DNA of 64,000 bases. It comes from Caulobacter sp. Root655 (GTDB lineage Bacteria > Pseudomonadota > Alphaproteobacteria > Caulobacterales > Caulobacteraceae). The position numbers and the translations under genes are program-made. Below are positions 46,390 through 53,959 of the stretch, one piece after another (the stretch's first letter is position 1; every line of letters starts with the position of its first letter). The notes below the pieces were generated by a model that worked only from the letters and a program-made list of their open reading frames with translations, ran no database searches and was not told where the DNA came from. The DNA is taken from the NCBI RefSeq assembly GCF_001427665.1, contig NZ_LMHC01000001.1, forward strand, positions 293,364 to 357,363, written 5' to 3'.

Positions 46390-47406
46390 ATGTCCACCCT
46401 GTCCCTGGCCCGGGCGACCGAGGTCGCCTCGCCCCTGCTGCGCCTGATCGCGCCCGCCTATGCGGACGTCCTGGCCGCGCTGTGGCCCGCGCCCCATACC
46501 GCCTTCGTCACCGCTCCGACGGCGCGACGACACCTGATCTGCCTGATGCTGGCCCTGGAGCTGGACCATCGGGAACCTGTCGACGTCACCCAGCTGCTGG
46601 CGGCGCCGCTGCGCAAGGCCGTGCGCCTGGTCGTCGATCCTGCCCCGGACGGCCTGTGCCGCGCCCTGGAACGGTTGGGCGAGATCGCCTGGGAGCCGCG
46701 GGACTATCGCGGCCTGGTGGCGCTGCTGGCCGACCCGGCCCCGGCCAAGACCCTGCGCCACGCGGTCCAGATCACCTCGGCCCAGGTCCAGACCCTGGAC
46801 GCCCTGCCGCGACCGCTGCGCGACGTCGGCGGCGTCATGGTGCGGGTGACCCCCGGCCAAGCCGGATTGCTGGCCGAGGCGCACGCCCTGCTGGCCCGCA
46901 GGCTGCCCGAGGATGTCCTGGCCCAGCGGATCGCCGCCTGGGGGCGGGCGGCCAGCGCCAAGGCGCTGTTCCACCTGGTGGCCGACGACTTCCGCCACCA
47001 GCTGCCCAAGCCGCCCCATCCGGGCACGGAGCGCCTGCGGCCGCTGGAGACGGCGGCGGCGATCCGCGACGCCGCGCGACGCTATCGCAACTGCCTGGCC
47101 GACTATGTCGACTACGCCCTCGACCACCGGGCCGCGATCTACGAGTGGCTGCCCGCCCCGGGCGCGGTGATCGAGGTGACGCCCGACAGCTATTTCGGCT
47201 GGCGGCTCGACCAGGCGCGGCTGGAGAACAACAAGGCGGTGGACGAGGCGACCCGGGCGGCGATCGTCGCCGAGCTGCGCGGCATGGGCATCCATGTGGG
47301 CCGCAGCGCCTGGCAGATCCGCCGGGCGCTCGAACGGGCAGGATCGCCGACCTTCGCGCTGGAACCCCTGGACGCGGCGATCGCCGATTACTTCACGGAT
47401 GATTGA
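46390..47406 (+). CDS. Hypothetical protein with PcfJ-like C-terminal segment
   Basis: 338 residues, ATG 46390 with GGGAG 9 nt upstream. Soluble, helical, Ala/Leu/Arg-rich. Its C-terminal third (about residues 215-300) has AARRYRNCLADYVDYALDHR followed by a beta-strand pair (AAIYEWLPAPGAVIEV) and WRLDQARLENNKAVDE. This resembles the NC-x-Y core of PcfJ-like proteins of plasmids and mobile elements; the match is by eye and uncertain. Convergent with the pnkp gene (122 bp between stops). If the PcfJ link holds, the gene marks the left flank of the accessory RNA-repair island. Confidence 0.55.
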   Translation: MSTLSLARATEVASPLLRLIAPAYADVLAALWPAPHTAFVTAPTARRHLICLMLALELDHREPVDVTQLLAAPLRKAVRLVVDPAPDGLCRALERLGEIAWEPRDYRGLVALLADPAPAKTLRHAVQITSAQVQTLDALPRPLRDVGGVMVRVTPGQAGLLAEAHALLARRLPEDVLAQRIAAWGRAASAKALFHLVADDFRHQLPKPPHPGTERLRPLETAAAIRDAARRYRNCLADYVDYALDHRAAIYEWLPAPGAVIEVTPDSYFGWRLDQARLENNKAVDEATRAAIVAELRGMGIHVGRSAWQIRRALERAGSPTFALEPLDAAIADYFTDD

Positions 47407-47528
47407 CCCAAACCGTCGCCATCCCGGACAGCGGCGCTGAAGGCGGCGAGCCGCATCAGATGCCTCCGGCGGAAGTCGTCCCCACGGACCGGCTCGACTA
47501 TCTCCTGGGCAGGCGGGTCGGCTTGGAT

Positions 47529-50105
47529 TTAAAGCCTGGGATCGATCGGCTCGCTCTCCAGCGCCAGGACGGCGAAGACGCACTCGTGCACCCGGCGCAG
47601 CGGCTCGCGGGCGACGAAGCGCTTGAGGCCTTCGTGGCCGAGCGCGAACTCGCGCAGGGCCAGGTTGCGCTTGCCGGCCAGGCCGCGCTCGCGCAGGCGT
47701 TCGAGGTGCTCGGGCGCGTCGTACTCCGGACCGTAGATGATCCGCAGATATTCACGGCCGCGCACCTTCAGGGCCGGCTGGACAAGACCCTTCTTGCCGC
47801 GCACCACGAAGTCGCGCGGCTTGACGACCATGCCCTCGCCGCCGGCGGCCGTGAGGGTTTCCCACCACAGGGTCGCGTCGGCGCACGCGGCTTCGTCGGC
47901 GAGGTCCACTTCCCGCCAGCGGGTCGGCGCGATGACCGCGTCGGCGACGGCTCCCACGGGCGCGCCCAGCCGATCGGCCAGGCCCATGTGCCAGAGGTGG
48001 TCGCGGTCGAACCACACCCGGCCCTCGCTGGCCAGCAGGTGGAACGGCGCGACCTTCAGGTCGTCGACGCCCGACACCGGCCAGACATAGGGCTCCCAGG
48101 CGTGGGCGTAGAGATCGGCCCTTGCCCCACGATCCTGGAAGCGGGCCAGCAGGTCGCCGACCGGCGCGCCGTGGGCCGCAGCCCGCGCCAGGGCGTCCGA
48201 CGCCGCCGAGAGCCCGGCCTTGGCCGAGGCCGCGACGGGCGCGTACTGGGCGTCGATCAGCGCGCCGGCCTTGGCCGACCACGGCATGATCTCGGCGTCC
48301 AGCAGCAGCCAGTCGGTGGACAGCTCGTCCCACAGACCCGCCGCGTCGACCGCGCCGCGCAGCCGGGCCAGCAGGCCTTCGGTGGTGGCGGGGTCGTTGA
48401 AGAACGAGCGACCGGTGCGGGTCCAGATGGCTCCGGTCTCGCCCGCGGACGCATCGAACCGCGCCTGGGCGGCGGCCTGGTCACGGCACAGGGCGATCAC
48501 CGCCCGCGAGCCCATGTGCTTTTCCTGACAGACCACGCTGGCGACGCCGCGCTCGCGATAGTGGGCCAAGGCCTCTTCAGGCCGTTCCAGCCAGCCTTCC
48601 CGGCCGCTGGTCTCGCTGGGCGACATGGTCGGCGGCAGGTAGGCCAGCCACTGGGGCGCCAGGGCAAAACGGCTCATCACCTCGATCGCGGCCGAAGCGT
48701 TCTCCTCGGCCACCACCACGCGACCGCGGAATTCGGTGTCGATCCAGCGACGGCCGCTGACGTCCTCCATGTCGAGCAGGTCGTCGGCCAGGGCCTGGTT
48801 GGAGCGACCGCCGTCGGCCGCAGCCAGGGGGCGCACGGACTCACACCACACCTGACGGGCGGGGATCTCGACTAGGGTCTTTTCAGGCCAGCGCAGGGCC
48901 GTCAGCTTGCCGCCGAACACGCAGCCGGTGTCGATACACAGCGTGTTGTTGACCCACTGGGCTTCGGGCATGGGCGTGTGGCCGTAGATCACCGCCGTCT
49001 CGCCGCGATAGGACGCGGCCCAGTCGGCGCGCACGGGCAGACCGAACTCGTCGATCTCGCCGGTCGTCTCGCCATAGAGGGCGAACTCGCGCACCGCGCC
49101 CGAGCCACGGCCGATCATCTCGGCCTTCAGCCCGGCGTGGGCGACGGCCAGCCGGCCGCCGTCCAGCCACAGGTGACTGCGCAGGTCATCGAGGAAGGCC
49201 GGCAGAGCCGCCTTGAAGCCGCGGTCCACACCCTCAAGCTGGTCGATGGTCTGCTGCAGACCATGGGCGATGGTGACCTTGCGGCCCTCCAGCCAGCGCC
49301 CCAGCTTGCGCTCGTGATTGCCCTGCACGCAGTAGCCCGCGCCGGCCGCCACCATGCTCATGGCGATCCGCAGGGCGTCGGGCGAATTGGGCCCGCGATC
49401 GACCAGGTCGCCGAGGAAGACCGCCTTGCGGCCCTCCGGCGGCGTGACCGTCACCGACCGTTCGCCCAGGACCTCGCCCCAGGCCACCTGGTAGCCCAGG
49501 ACGGTCAGCAGCTCTTCCAGTTCGACCGCGCAGCCATGCACGTCGCCGATGATGTCGAACGGCCCGTGATCGTCGCGCTTGTCGGTCCACAGCGGCTTGC
49601 GTTCGACCGTGGCGGCGTCGATCTGCGCCGCGCTGGTCAGCTTCCACACGTGGCGGAAGCCCTCGCGCTGCAGGCCGCCCTGGCCCTTGCGGATCTCCGA
49701 GACCATGCGCTGGACGACATTGGCCCCGAACGGCCGGTCGGGCCGCGCGCGGTTGCGCTCGACGCAGACGTCGATACCCGGATCGACGACCACGGCGATC
49801 GGCAGGGCGTGCCAGCGGCGAGCCAGCTCGACCCAGGCCTTGCGATCGGCCATGCGGACATTGGTGGCGTCGATCACCGTCAGCTTGCGGTGCTTCAACC
49901 GCTTCTCGGCGATGGCCTTGACCAGGTCGAAGGCGTCGGCGCTGACCGACTGATCCGTCTCGTCGTCGGACACCAGGGCGCGGCAATGGTCCGACGAGAT
50001 CACCTCGGTCGGCGCGAAATGCTTGGCGGCGAAGGTCGACTTGCCGGAGCCCGAGGCGCCGATCAGCACGACCAGGGCGAAGTCGGGGATTTCAAGAGTG
50101 GTCAT
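47529..50105 (-). CDS. pnkp: Polynucleotide kinase-phosphatase-ligase of the bacterial Pnkp/Hen1 RNA-repair system
   Basis: 858 residues from ATG 50105, matching the tri-domain Clostridium-type Pnkp. Residues 1-170: 5'-OH kinase with P-loop GASGSGKST (16-24). Residues about 183-420: calcineurin-like 2',3'-phosphatase with GDVHG (186-190), GDLVDRG (232-238), GNHE (262-265) and GHT (375-377). From about 440: ligase/adenylyltransferase with motif I EKHMG, Lys529 being the AMP-accepting lysine. Pnkp heals and, with Hen1, seals RNA cut by ribotoxins. All key residues are intact. Start ATG overlaps the hen1 stop by 4 nt (ATGA). Last gene of the Ro60-HTH-Hen1-Pnkp operon. Confidence 0.95.
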   Translation of the reverse strand: MTTLEIPDFALVVLIGASGSGKSTFAAKHFAPTEVISSDHCRALVSDDETDQSVSADAFDLVKAIAEKRLKHRKLTVIDATNVRMADRKAWVELARRWHALPIAVVVDPGIDVCVERNRARPDRPFGANVVQRMVSEIRKGQGGLQREGFRHVWKLTSAAQIDAATVERKPLWTDKRDDHGPFDIIGDVHGCAVELEELLTVLGYQVAWGEVLGERSVTVTPPEGRKAVFLGDLVDRGPNSPDALRIAMSMVAAGAGYCVQGNHERKLGRWLEGRKVTIAHGLQQTIDQLEGVDRGFKAALPAFLDDLRSHLWLDGGRLAVAHAGLKAEMIGRGSGAVREFALYGETTGEIDEFGLPVRADWAASYRGETAVIYGHTPMPEAQWVNNTLCIDTGCVFGGKLTALRWPEKTLVEIPARQVWCESVRPLAAADGGRSNQALADDLLDMEDVSGRRWIDTEFRGRVVVAEENASAAIEVMSRFALAPQWLAYLPPTMSPSETSGREGWLERPEEALAHYRERGVASVVCQEKHMGSRAVIALCRDQAAAQARFDASAGETGAIWTRTGRSFFNDPATTEGLLARLRGAVDAAGLWDELSTDWLLLDAEIMPWSAKAGALIDAQYAPVAASAKAGLSAASDALARAAAHGAPVGDLLARFQDRGARADLYAHAWEPYVWPVSGVDDLKVAPFHLLASEGRVWFDRDHLWHMGLADRLGAPVGAVADAVIAPTRWREVDLADEAACADATLWWETLTAAGGEGMVVKPRDFVVRGKKGLVQPALKVRGREYLRIIYGPEYDAPEHLERLRERGLAGKRNLALREFALGHEGLKRFVAREPLRRVHECVFAVLALESEPIDPRL

Positions 50106-51493
50106 GCTTGGTCTCGAGTAAAGATCGCCATCTGGGTCGGGGCGCCCAGCGCCTCGTCCGTCTTGCCGATGCCGTCGAACACGGCGGTGTAGCCCCAGGT
50201 CGTCTCGATCGCCGCCGCCCAGGCGCGGAACTGCTCGCGCGTCCACTCGAAGCGGTGATCGGGATGGCGGAACGCGCCGGCCGCGAGGTTGGGGAACAGC
50301 GCGTTGTATTCGACGTTGGGCGTGGTCACGACCACCGTGGCCGGGCGCGCCGCGCCGAACACCACCTTTTCCAGGGCCGGCAGGCGGTCCGGGTCCAGGT
50401 GCTCGATCACCTCCACCAGGGCGGCGGCGTCGATGCCTTCCCAGCGGCGGTCGCGATAGGTGATCGAACCGTGCAGCAGGGTGACGCGACCTTCGGGCGG
50501 CCCGCCGACCATGTGCAGCTTCAACCGCTTGGCCGCCCATTCCAGATCGCGGGCGGCGGCGTCGACGCCGATCAGGCGCTCGACCCAGCGCTCCTTCAGC
50601 AGCCTGGCCAGCAGCTTGCCCTCGCCGCAACCCAGGTCGGCGATCGTCTTGGCCCCGCTGGCGCGCAGGGCGTCGACCACGGCGACCATCCGCTCGTCGT
50701 TCAGGCGCAGCGGCGCCTCCAGCGCATCCTCGGGCGCGGGCTTGCGGGCGGCGGGCTCCACAGCTTCGTCACGGGTCTCGGGCGCCAGGCGCTCCAGCGC
50801 GTCGCGCGCCAGGGCCCGACGGTGGATCAGGTAGCGCTGGACGATCAGGTCGCGCGAGGGATGCCCCTCCAGCCAGCCCTCGCCGCGCTTCATCAGCTTG
50901 GTGATCTCGTCCTCGCCGACCCAGTAGTGCTTGTCGTCGTCGAGCACCGGGATCAGCACATAGAGGTGATTGAGCAGGTCGCGCAGGCGCGCGGTTCCGG
51001 CCAGTCGAAGCGTGACATAACGAGAAGTGTCGGAGTCGACGCCAGGGACGGGATCGATGTCGACGGTCCAGCCCAGGGGCTCGAACAGCGCCCGGACGAG
51101 CACGGCGCCGCCGCCCCGAGCCGGCAGCGGTGTGACGACGACTTCCAGCGGGATCGCCTGCTCGGCCAGCTCCGGCCGCTCGCGCGAGGTTCCGGCCATG
51201 GCGGTGCGCAGGGCCCGGGCCATGGCGACCGACAGGAAGGACGACGCGGCATAGGGGCGATCGTTGACGTACTGGTCCAGCAGGCCGTCGGCGCGGCCCT
51301 TGCCGCGCACCAGCGCCACGGGGTCGATATCCAGCACCAGCGCCGCCTCGCAGCGCGCCTCGGACACTTCAGGATAGAACACGTGCGCCTTGCCGAACGG
51401 CAGCTCGGTCTCATGGGCGCGGCCGGGGTGCTTGTGCAGCAGGAAGCCCAGGTCGCTAGCCGGCTGGTGGGTGGTCGCGATGGACAGGTACAT
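50102..51493 (-). CDS. hen1: Hen1: RNA 3'-terminal ribose 2'-O-methyltransferase
   Basis: 463 residues. The N-terminal half (about 1-240) is the bacterial Hen1-N domain that activates Pnkp ligation (MYLSIATTHQPASDLGFLLH, KHYWVGEDEITKLMKRGEGW). The C-terminal half is a Mn2+-dependent methyltransferase: SAM loop DLGCGEG (286-292), metal ligands E361, E364 and H365 in EVIEHL, and H413 in HPDHRFEW. That spacing equals the one I recall for Clostridium Hen1. It marks the repaired RNA end with a 2'-O-methyl so the same toxin cannot cut it again. 36 nt after the HTH gene; overlaps pnkp. Confidence 0.95.
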   Translation of the reverse strand: MYLSIATTHQPASDLGFLLHKHPGRAHETELPFGKAHVFYPEVSEARCEAALVLDIDPVALVRGKGRADGLLDQYVNDRPYAASSFLSVAMARALRTAMAGTSRERPELAEQAIPLEVVVTPLPARGGGAVLVRALFEPLGWTVDIDPVPGVDSDTSRYVTLRLAGTARLRDLLNHLYVLIPVLDDDKHYWVGEDEITKLMKRGEGWLEGHPSRDLIVQRYLIHRRALARDALERLAPETRDEAVEPAARKPAPEDALEAPLRLNDERMVAVVDALRASGAKTIADLGCGEGKLLARLLKERWVERLIGVDAAARDLEWAAKRLKLHMVGGPPEGRVTLLHGSITYRDRRWEGIDAAALVEVIEHLDPDRLPALEKVVFGAARPATVVVTTPNVEYNALFPNLAAGAFRHPDHRFEWTREQFRAWAAAIETTWGYTAVFDGIGKTDEALGAPTQMAIFTRDQA

Positions 51494-51529
51494 GGAAAGC
51501 TTTCGCGAGGAGAACGCGGGGGCGGGGTG

Positions 51530-51787
51530 TCAGGCGTCGCCGGAGGGATCGTTGAAGGGATCGGGGGCCGGGCCAAGTTCGTCGAACTCGCCCGGCCGAC
51601 GACCGGTCAGTCTGTAGATCACCAGCCAGGCCTCGACGGCGGCGGCGACCGGACCGGGCACCGGCAATCCCGCGAACCAGCGAGACACCGATGACCGGTC
51701 CACACCCAGGGCCTCGGAGAGCCGGGACATCCAGCCCCGTTCTCCGAAGAGGGTGATCGCCGCCTGCCGAAGGACCTCCGGGGTCAT
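51530..51787 (-). CDS. Small helix-turn-helix protein inside the RNA-repair operon
   Basis: 85 residues. One XRE-like HTH: SRLSEALGVDRSSVSRWFAG (residues 21-40) with helices on both sides (TPEVLRQAAITLFGERG; VAAAVEAWLVIYRLTG), then an acidic Pro/Asp-rich tail. Its ATG lies one base past the Ro60 stop codon (TAG-G-ATG), so translation is coupled. The best local candidate for the protein that binds the TTGCA-N3-TGCAA palindromes at the three promoters upstream; that link is inference. No ligand domain is present. Confidence 0.75.
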   Translation of the reverse strand: MTPEVLRQAAITLFGERGWMSRLSEALGVDRSSVSRWFAGLPVPGPVAAAVEAWLVIYRLTGRRPGEFDELGPAPDPFNDPSGDA

Positions 51788-51788
51788 C

Positions 51789-53117
51789 CTATCGGGCCTC
51801 GCTCATGAGCCGTTCGTGCTCACGCATAAAGCCCAGGACCGCCTCGGAGAAGCCGTCGATGTGCGTCCAGCGGCCCCCAGAACCGTCGGCGTAGCCGACA
51901 CCGTTCCGGGCGCTGGCGACATTGACCATGTAGGCCTTGGCCGCCTTCGGATCCGGGACCTTGTCGGCGGACTGCTCGTCGGTGATGACGATCAGCCGGT
52001 CGTGCGGCACGCCGTTGACCCGCTTGATCGCCGCGCCCAGGAGCGTGCCCCCGTGCGCCTGCGAGCGGATCACCGCATCGACCCCGGCCATGCCCCGACG
52101 GGGCGGAACCTCCACCACCTCCTGGGAGAAGGTGAAGACCCGCACGTCGCCTGGGATGATCGAGGCCAGGGTGGCGGCCGCGTCCATCCGGGTCAGGTCC
52201 GACTTGGCCGACAGCTTCCAGTCCATCGAACCGGAGACATCGACCAGGACGAGGGTGCGTCCCTCGAACACCGGACCTTCCAGCACGGTCTCAGCCAGGG
52301 CCTGGTCGAGCCAGAGCTCGAACCGGGGCGCCGCCCGGGCGGCCGCCACGTAGCGGAAGGGCAGAACCCGTTCCGCGCCGCGCCGGGCCAGGATGGCGTC
52401 TTTGACCAGGGCCTCATCGACGCCGGCCTGGTCCATGTTCCGCAGGTTCCGGAGCAGGGCCAGGTAGCCGAGCTTGCGTTCGGCCAGCAGGCGCTCGAAG
52501 CTGGTCTTCTTGTCGGCCCCGCCCGAAAGGGCGACCTCCCAGGTGTCCGGAGACGGCAAGGACCGTTCGGCCACCTGCTTCCACAGGGCGGCCTGGGCCT
52601 CGTCCCTGGGCTTGGCGTGAACCAGGAACAGGACGTCGCGCAGCTTCACCGGCCCGTCGCGGTCGTACTTGGCCAGCTGGTAGGCGTCGAACTTGCCGAA
52701 GGCGGCCGCGAGGCCCTTCTTCATCTGCTTGCTCAACGGCTTGCGGCCGTGGCGCCAGTAGAGGCTCAGGAACTCGCTCAGCTCGTCGGCCCGCCGGATG
52801 ACCCGCGCGATGGTCTCCGAGACCAGCGACGTGCCCGAGCCGGTCCGCGCCAGGGCGCAGAGCAGCATCAGCGGCGCGTGGCGCAGGTTGAAGCGCTCGC
52901 GGGCCTCGATCGCCAGTTCGGCGACGACGTTGGGGGCGACCTCGGCGGCCAGCGCCGCGATGCGGTCGGCGATGGCCAGGCCGTCCTCGTAGAACTCGTC
53001 CTCCCACAGGAGGCACGAGAGCACGGACCGGCGCAGCGACTGCTCCGCGGTGAGCTTGATGGCCGGGGCGCCCTCGAAGGTGACGTCGGGGCGCTTGGCG
53101 AAGATATTGAAGCGCAT
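51789..53117 (-). CDS. rsr: Ro60/Rsr: TROVE-vWA RNA-binding ring protein
   Basis: 442 residues from ATG 53117 with strong AGGAAGGAGG upstream. Residues about 1-280 are the HEAT-like TROVE domain forming the RNA-binding ring (LTAEQSLRRSVLSCLLWEDE, FYEDGLAIADRIAALA, FNLRHAPLMLLCALAR, FLSLYWRHGRKPLSKQMKKG). The remainder is a von Willebrand A domain with MIDAS motif DVSGSMDW (D293, S295, S297) and GGTLLGAAI. Bacterial Ro60 holds Y RNAs on its outer surface and passes misfolded or damaged RNA through the ring, often with PNPase. First gene of the operon and directly downstream of four Y-RNA-like genes. Confidence 0.93.
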   Translation of the reverse strand: MRFNIFAKRPDVTFEGAPAIKLTAEQSLRRSVLSCLLWEDEFYEDGLAIADRIAALAAEVAPNVVAELAIEARERFNLRHAPLMLLCALARTGSGTSLVSETIARVIRRADELSEFLSLYWRHGRKPLSKQMKKGLAAAFGKFDAYQLAKYDRDGPVKLRDVLFLVHAKPRDEAQAALWKQVAERSLPSPDTWEVALSGGADKKTSFERLLAERKLGYLALLRNLRNMDQAGVDEALVKDAILARRGAERVLPFRYVAAARAAPRFELWLDQALAETVLEGPVFEGRTLVLVDVSGSMDWKLSAKSDLTRMDAAATLASIIPGDVRVFTFSQEVVEVPPRRGMAGVDAVIRSQAHGGTLLGAAIKRVNGVPHDRLIVITDEQSADKVPDPKAAKAYMVNVASARNGVGYADGSGGRWTHIDGFSEAVLGFMREHERLMSEAR

Positions 53118-53318
53118 GGCGCGCCTCCTTCCTGACGTCGTGTTGCGGGGCCGATCGGAGCGGGACGAGACGTCCAGAACCCCGATCGCCAGGCGGCGTC
53201 GGGGTTTAGGGTTTCAAACCCTCTGGACGGTATGGCTTCATCATCGAAGTCAGGTTCTCGTCTTCACCAAATCGGATCTTCGTCCAGCGGGCGTCATCAG
53301 CGCCACCTGTCGAAGACC
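53118..53318 (-). other. Structured 5' leader of the Ro60 operon
   Basis: If transcription starts about 7 nt after the -10 box at 53324-53329, the leader is about 200 nt. It contains AACCCCGA/TCGGGGTT (53178-53206) with an inner CGCC/GGCG stem, and GGGTTT-G-AAACCC (53209-53221). No credible reading frame. An additional regulatory RNA or a fifth divergent Y RNA cannot be excluded. Confidence 0.5.
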
Positions 53319-53323
53319 GGGGT

Positions 53324-53361
53324 TCTATAGTCCAGCTTGTTGCATCATGCAACAAGCTGGA
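53324..53361 (-). promoter_or_regulatory. Promoter and operator of the Ro60-HTH-Hen1-Pnkp operon (P3)
   Basis: Minus strand: -35 TTGCAT (53352-53347), 17-nt spacer, -10 TATAGA (53329-53324). The -35 lies inside a 31-bp near-perfect palindrome (53331-53361) whose arms run TCCAGCTTGTTGCAT to ATGCAACAAGCTGGA. The central TTGCA-N3-TGCAA also occurs at P1 and, with one mismatch, at P2. Confidence 0.75.
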
Positions 53362-53372
53362 CGGAAAAAGTT

Positions 53373-53503
53373 GTCGGCGGGGAATGAGCGGATCGGGAGG
53401 GCGCTTCCGCCGGACGTGTCAGCGTCCAGACCCAGTTGAGCTTGCGCTCCGGCCGCCCTTTGCTCTGGTGACGAAGGACCCGATACCTGTCGCCGCCGCC
53501 GAC
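53373..53503 (-). ncRNA. Y RNA 4 (Ro60-associated, without tRNA mimic)
   Basis: 131 nt. Lower stem GTCGGCGG (53503-53496) with CCGCCGAC (53380-53373), 8 bp perfect. Internal loop CGGCGACA opposite GCTCATTCC; upper stem GGTATCGGG with CCCGATCC (one bulged T). The apical part has GAGC-GCAA-GCTC and GGACG-N6-CGTCC hairpins, not a tRNA fold. The plan and loop sequences parallel the three RNAs upstream. CTTTTT follows the lower stem, so this is the likely end of the Y RNA 2-3-4 transcript. Confidence 0.7.
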
Positions 53504-53506
53504 GAC

Positions 53507-53614
53507 CCGCCAGGGAAAATCGCATTCCGGACTGTCTCCTCGCGGAGACAACGGGGCCTGGCTTTCGCCCGCATACCGTCACCCGAAGAACCCGAAATGC
53601 TGCGCCACTGGCGG
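53507..53614 (-). ncRNA. Y RNA 3 (Ro60-associated, without tRNA mimic)
   Basis: 108 nt. Lower stem CCGCCAG (53614-53608) with CTGGCGG (53513-53507), perfect; internal loop TGGCGCA opposite GATTTTCC, the 5' side identical to Y RNA 1 and the 3' side identical to Y RNA 2; upper stem GCATTTCGG with CCGGAATGC. The apical region carries TGTCTCC-GCGA-GGAGACA and GGC-GAAA-GCC hairpins instead of T- and D-arms. No promoter of its own; it begins 11 nt after Y RNA 2 and should be processed from the same transcript. Confidence 0.78.
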
Positions 53615-53625
53615 ACTTTGGAAAC

Positions 53626-53778
53626 CCGATGGGGAAAATCGGAAGCGGACGGTGCTCTACCAGACTGAGCTACATGCGACTTGCGTCGCACGGGAGGATT
53701 CGAACCTCCGACCACCTCGTTATGAGCGATGAAACCGCTTCCTGCACCACCATCGGTCCCGACGTCGAAACGCCGGGA
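53626..53778 (-). ncRNA. Y RNA 2, YrlA-type with permuted tRNA mimic
   Basis: 5' hairpin TCCCGGCGT-TTCG-ACGTCGGGA (53778-53757) starts about where transcription from P2 should begin. Then lower stem CCGATGG/CCATCGG (53756-53750, 53632-53626), internal loop TGGTGCA opposite GATTTTCC, upper stem GGAAGCGG/CCGCTTCC. Above it: a TCG-CTCATAA-CGA hairpin, T-arm GGAGG-TTCGAAT-CCTCC, capped acceptor-like stem CGTGCGAC-GCAA-GTCGCATG, TA, D-arm GCTC-AGTCTGGTA-GAGC. T-arm preceding D-arm with a closed acceptor is the circularly permuted order of YrlA RNAs. It is not a functional tRNA: no free acceptor end and no CCA. Confidence 0.85.
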
Positions 53779-53783
53779 GCGGT

Positions 53784-53812
53784 CGTATAACGACGGTCGT
53801 TGCGCTGTGCAA
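53784..53812 (-). promoter_or_regulatory. Promoter of Y RNA 2-3-4 (P2)
   Basis: Minus strand: -35 TTGCAC (53812-53807), 17-nt spacer, -10 TATACG (53789-53784), start expected near 53777. TTGCA-CAG-CGCAA over the -35 is the P1/P3 palindrome with one mismatch. It lies 21 nt past the end of Y RNA 1. Confidence 0.72.
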
Positions 53813-53832
53813 CAAGAAATTGGGAGATAGGC

Positions 53833-53954
53833 GACGGCGGGGAATAAGTCGGAAGCGGACTGCTGCTCTACCCACTGAGCTACGACAGGCTTGCGCCCAT
53901 CGGCGAGATTCGAACCCGCGACACGAAGAAACCGCTTCCTGCGCCACCGCCGTC
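53833..53954 (-). ncRNA. Y RNA 1, YrlA-type with permuted tRNA mimic
   Basis: 122 nt. Lower stem GACGGCGG/CCGCCGTC (53954-53947, 53840-53833), perfect; internal loop TGGCGCA opposite GACTTATTCC; upper stem GGAAGCGG/CCGCTTCC, identical to Y RNA 2. tRNA-like head in permuted order: T-arm GCGGG-TTCGAAT-CTCGC, acceptor-like CGATGGGC-GCAA-GCCTGTCG capped by a GNRA loop, TA, D-arm GCTC-AGTGGGTA-GAGC. The predicted start from P1 falls on the first base of the lower stem. The Y stem takes the place of the anticodon stem, as described for YrlA. Confidence 0.87.
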
Positions 53955-53959
53955 GAGCT

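Noticed and set aside
53626..53954. Two ordinary tRNA genes
   Set aside because: T-arm precedes D-arm, the acceptor stem is closed by GCAA, there is no CCA end, and only Y RNA 2 has anything like an anticodon loop. Treated as YrlA-type Y RNAs.
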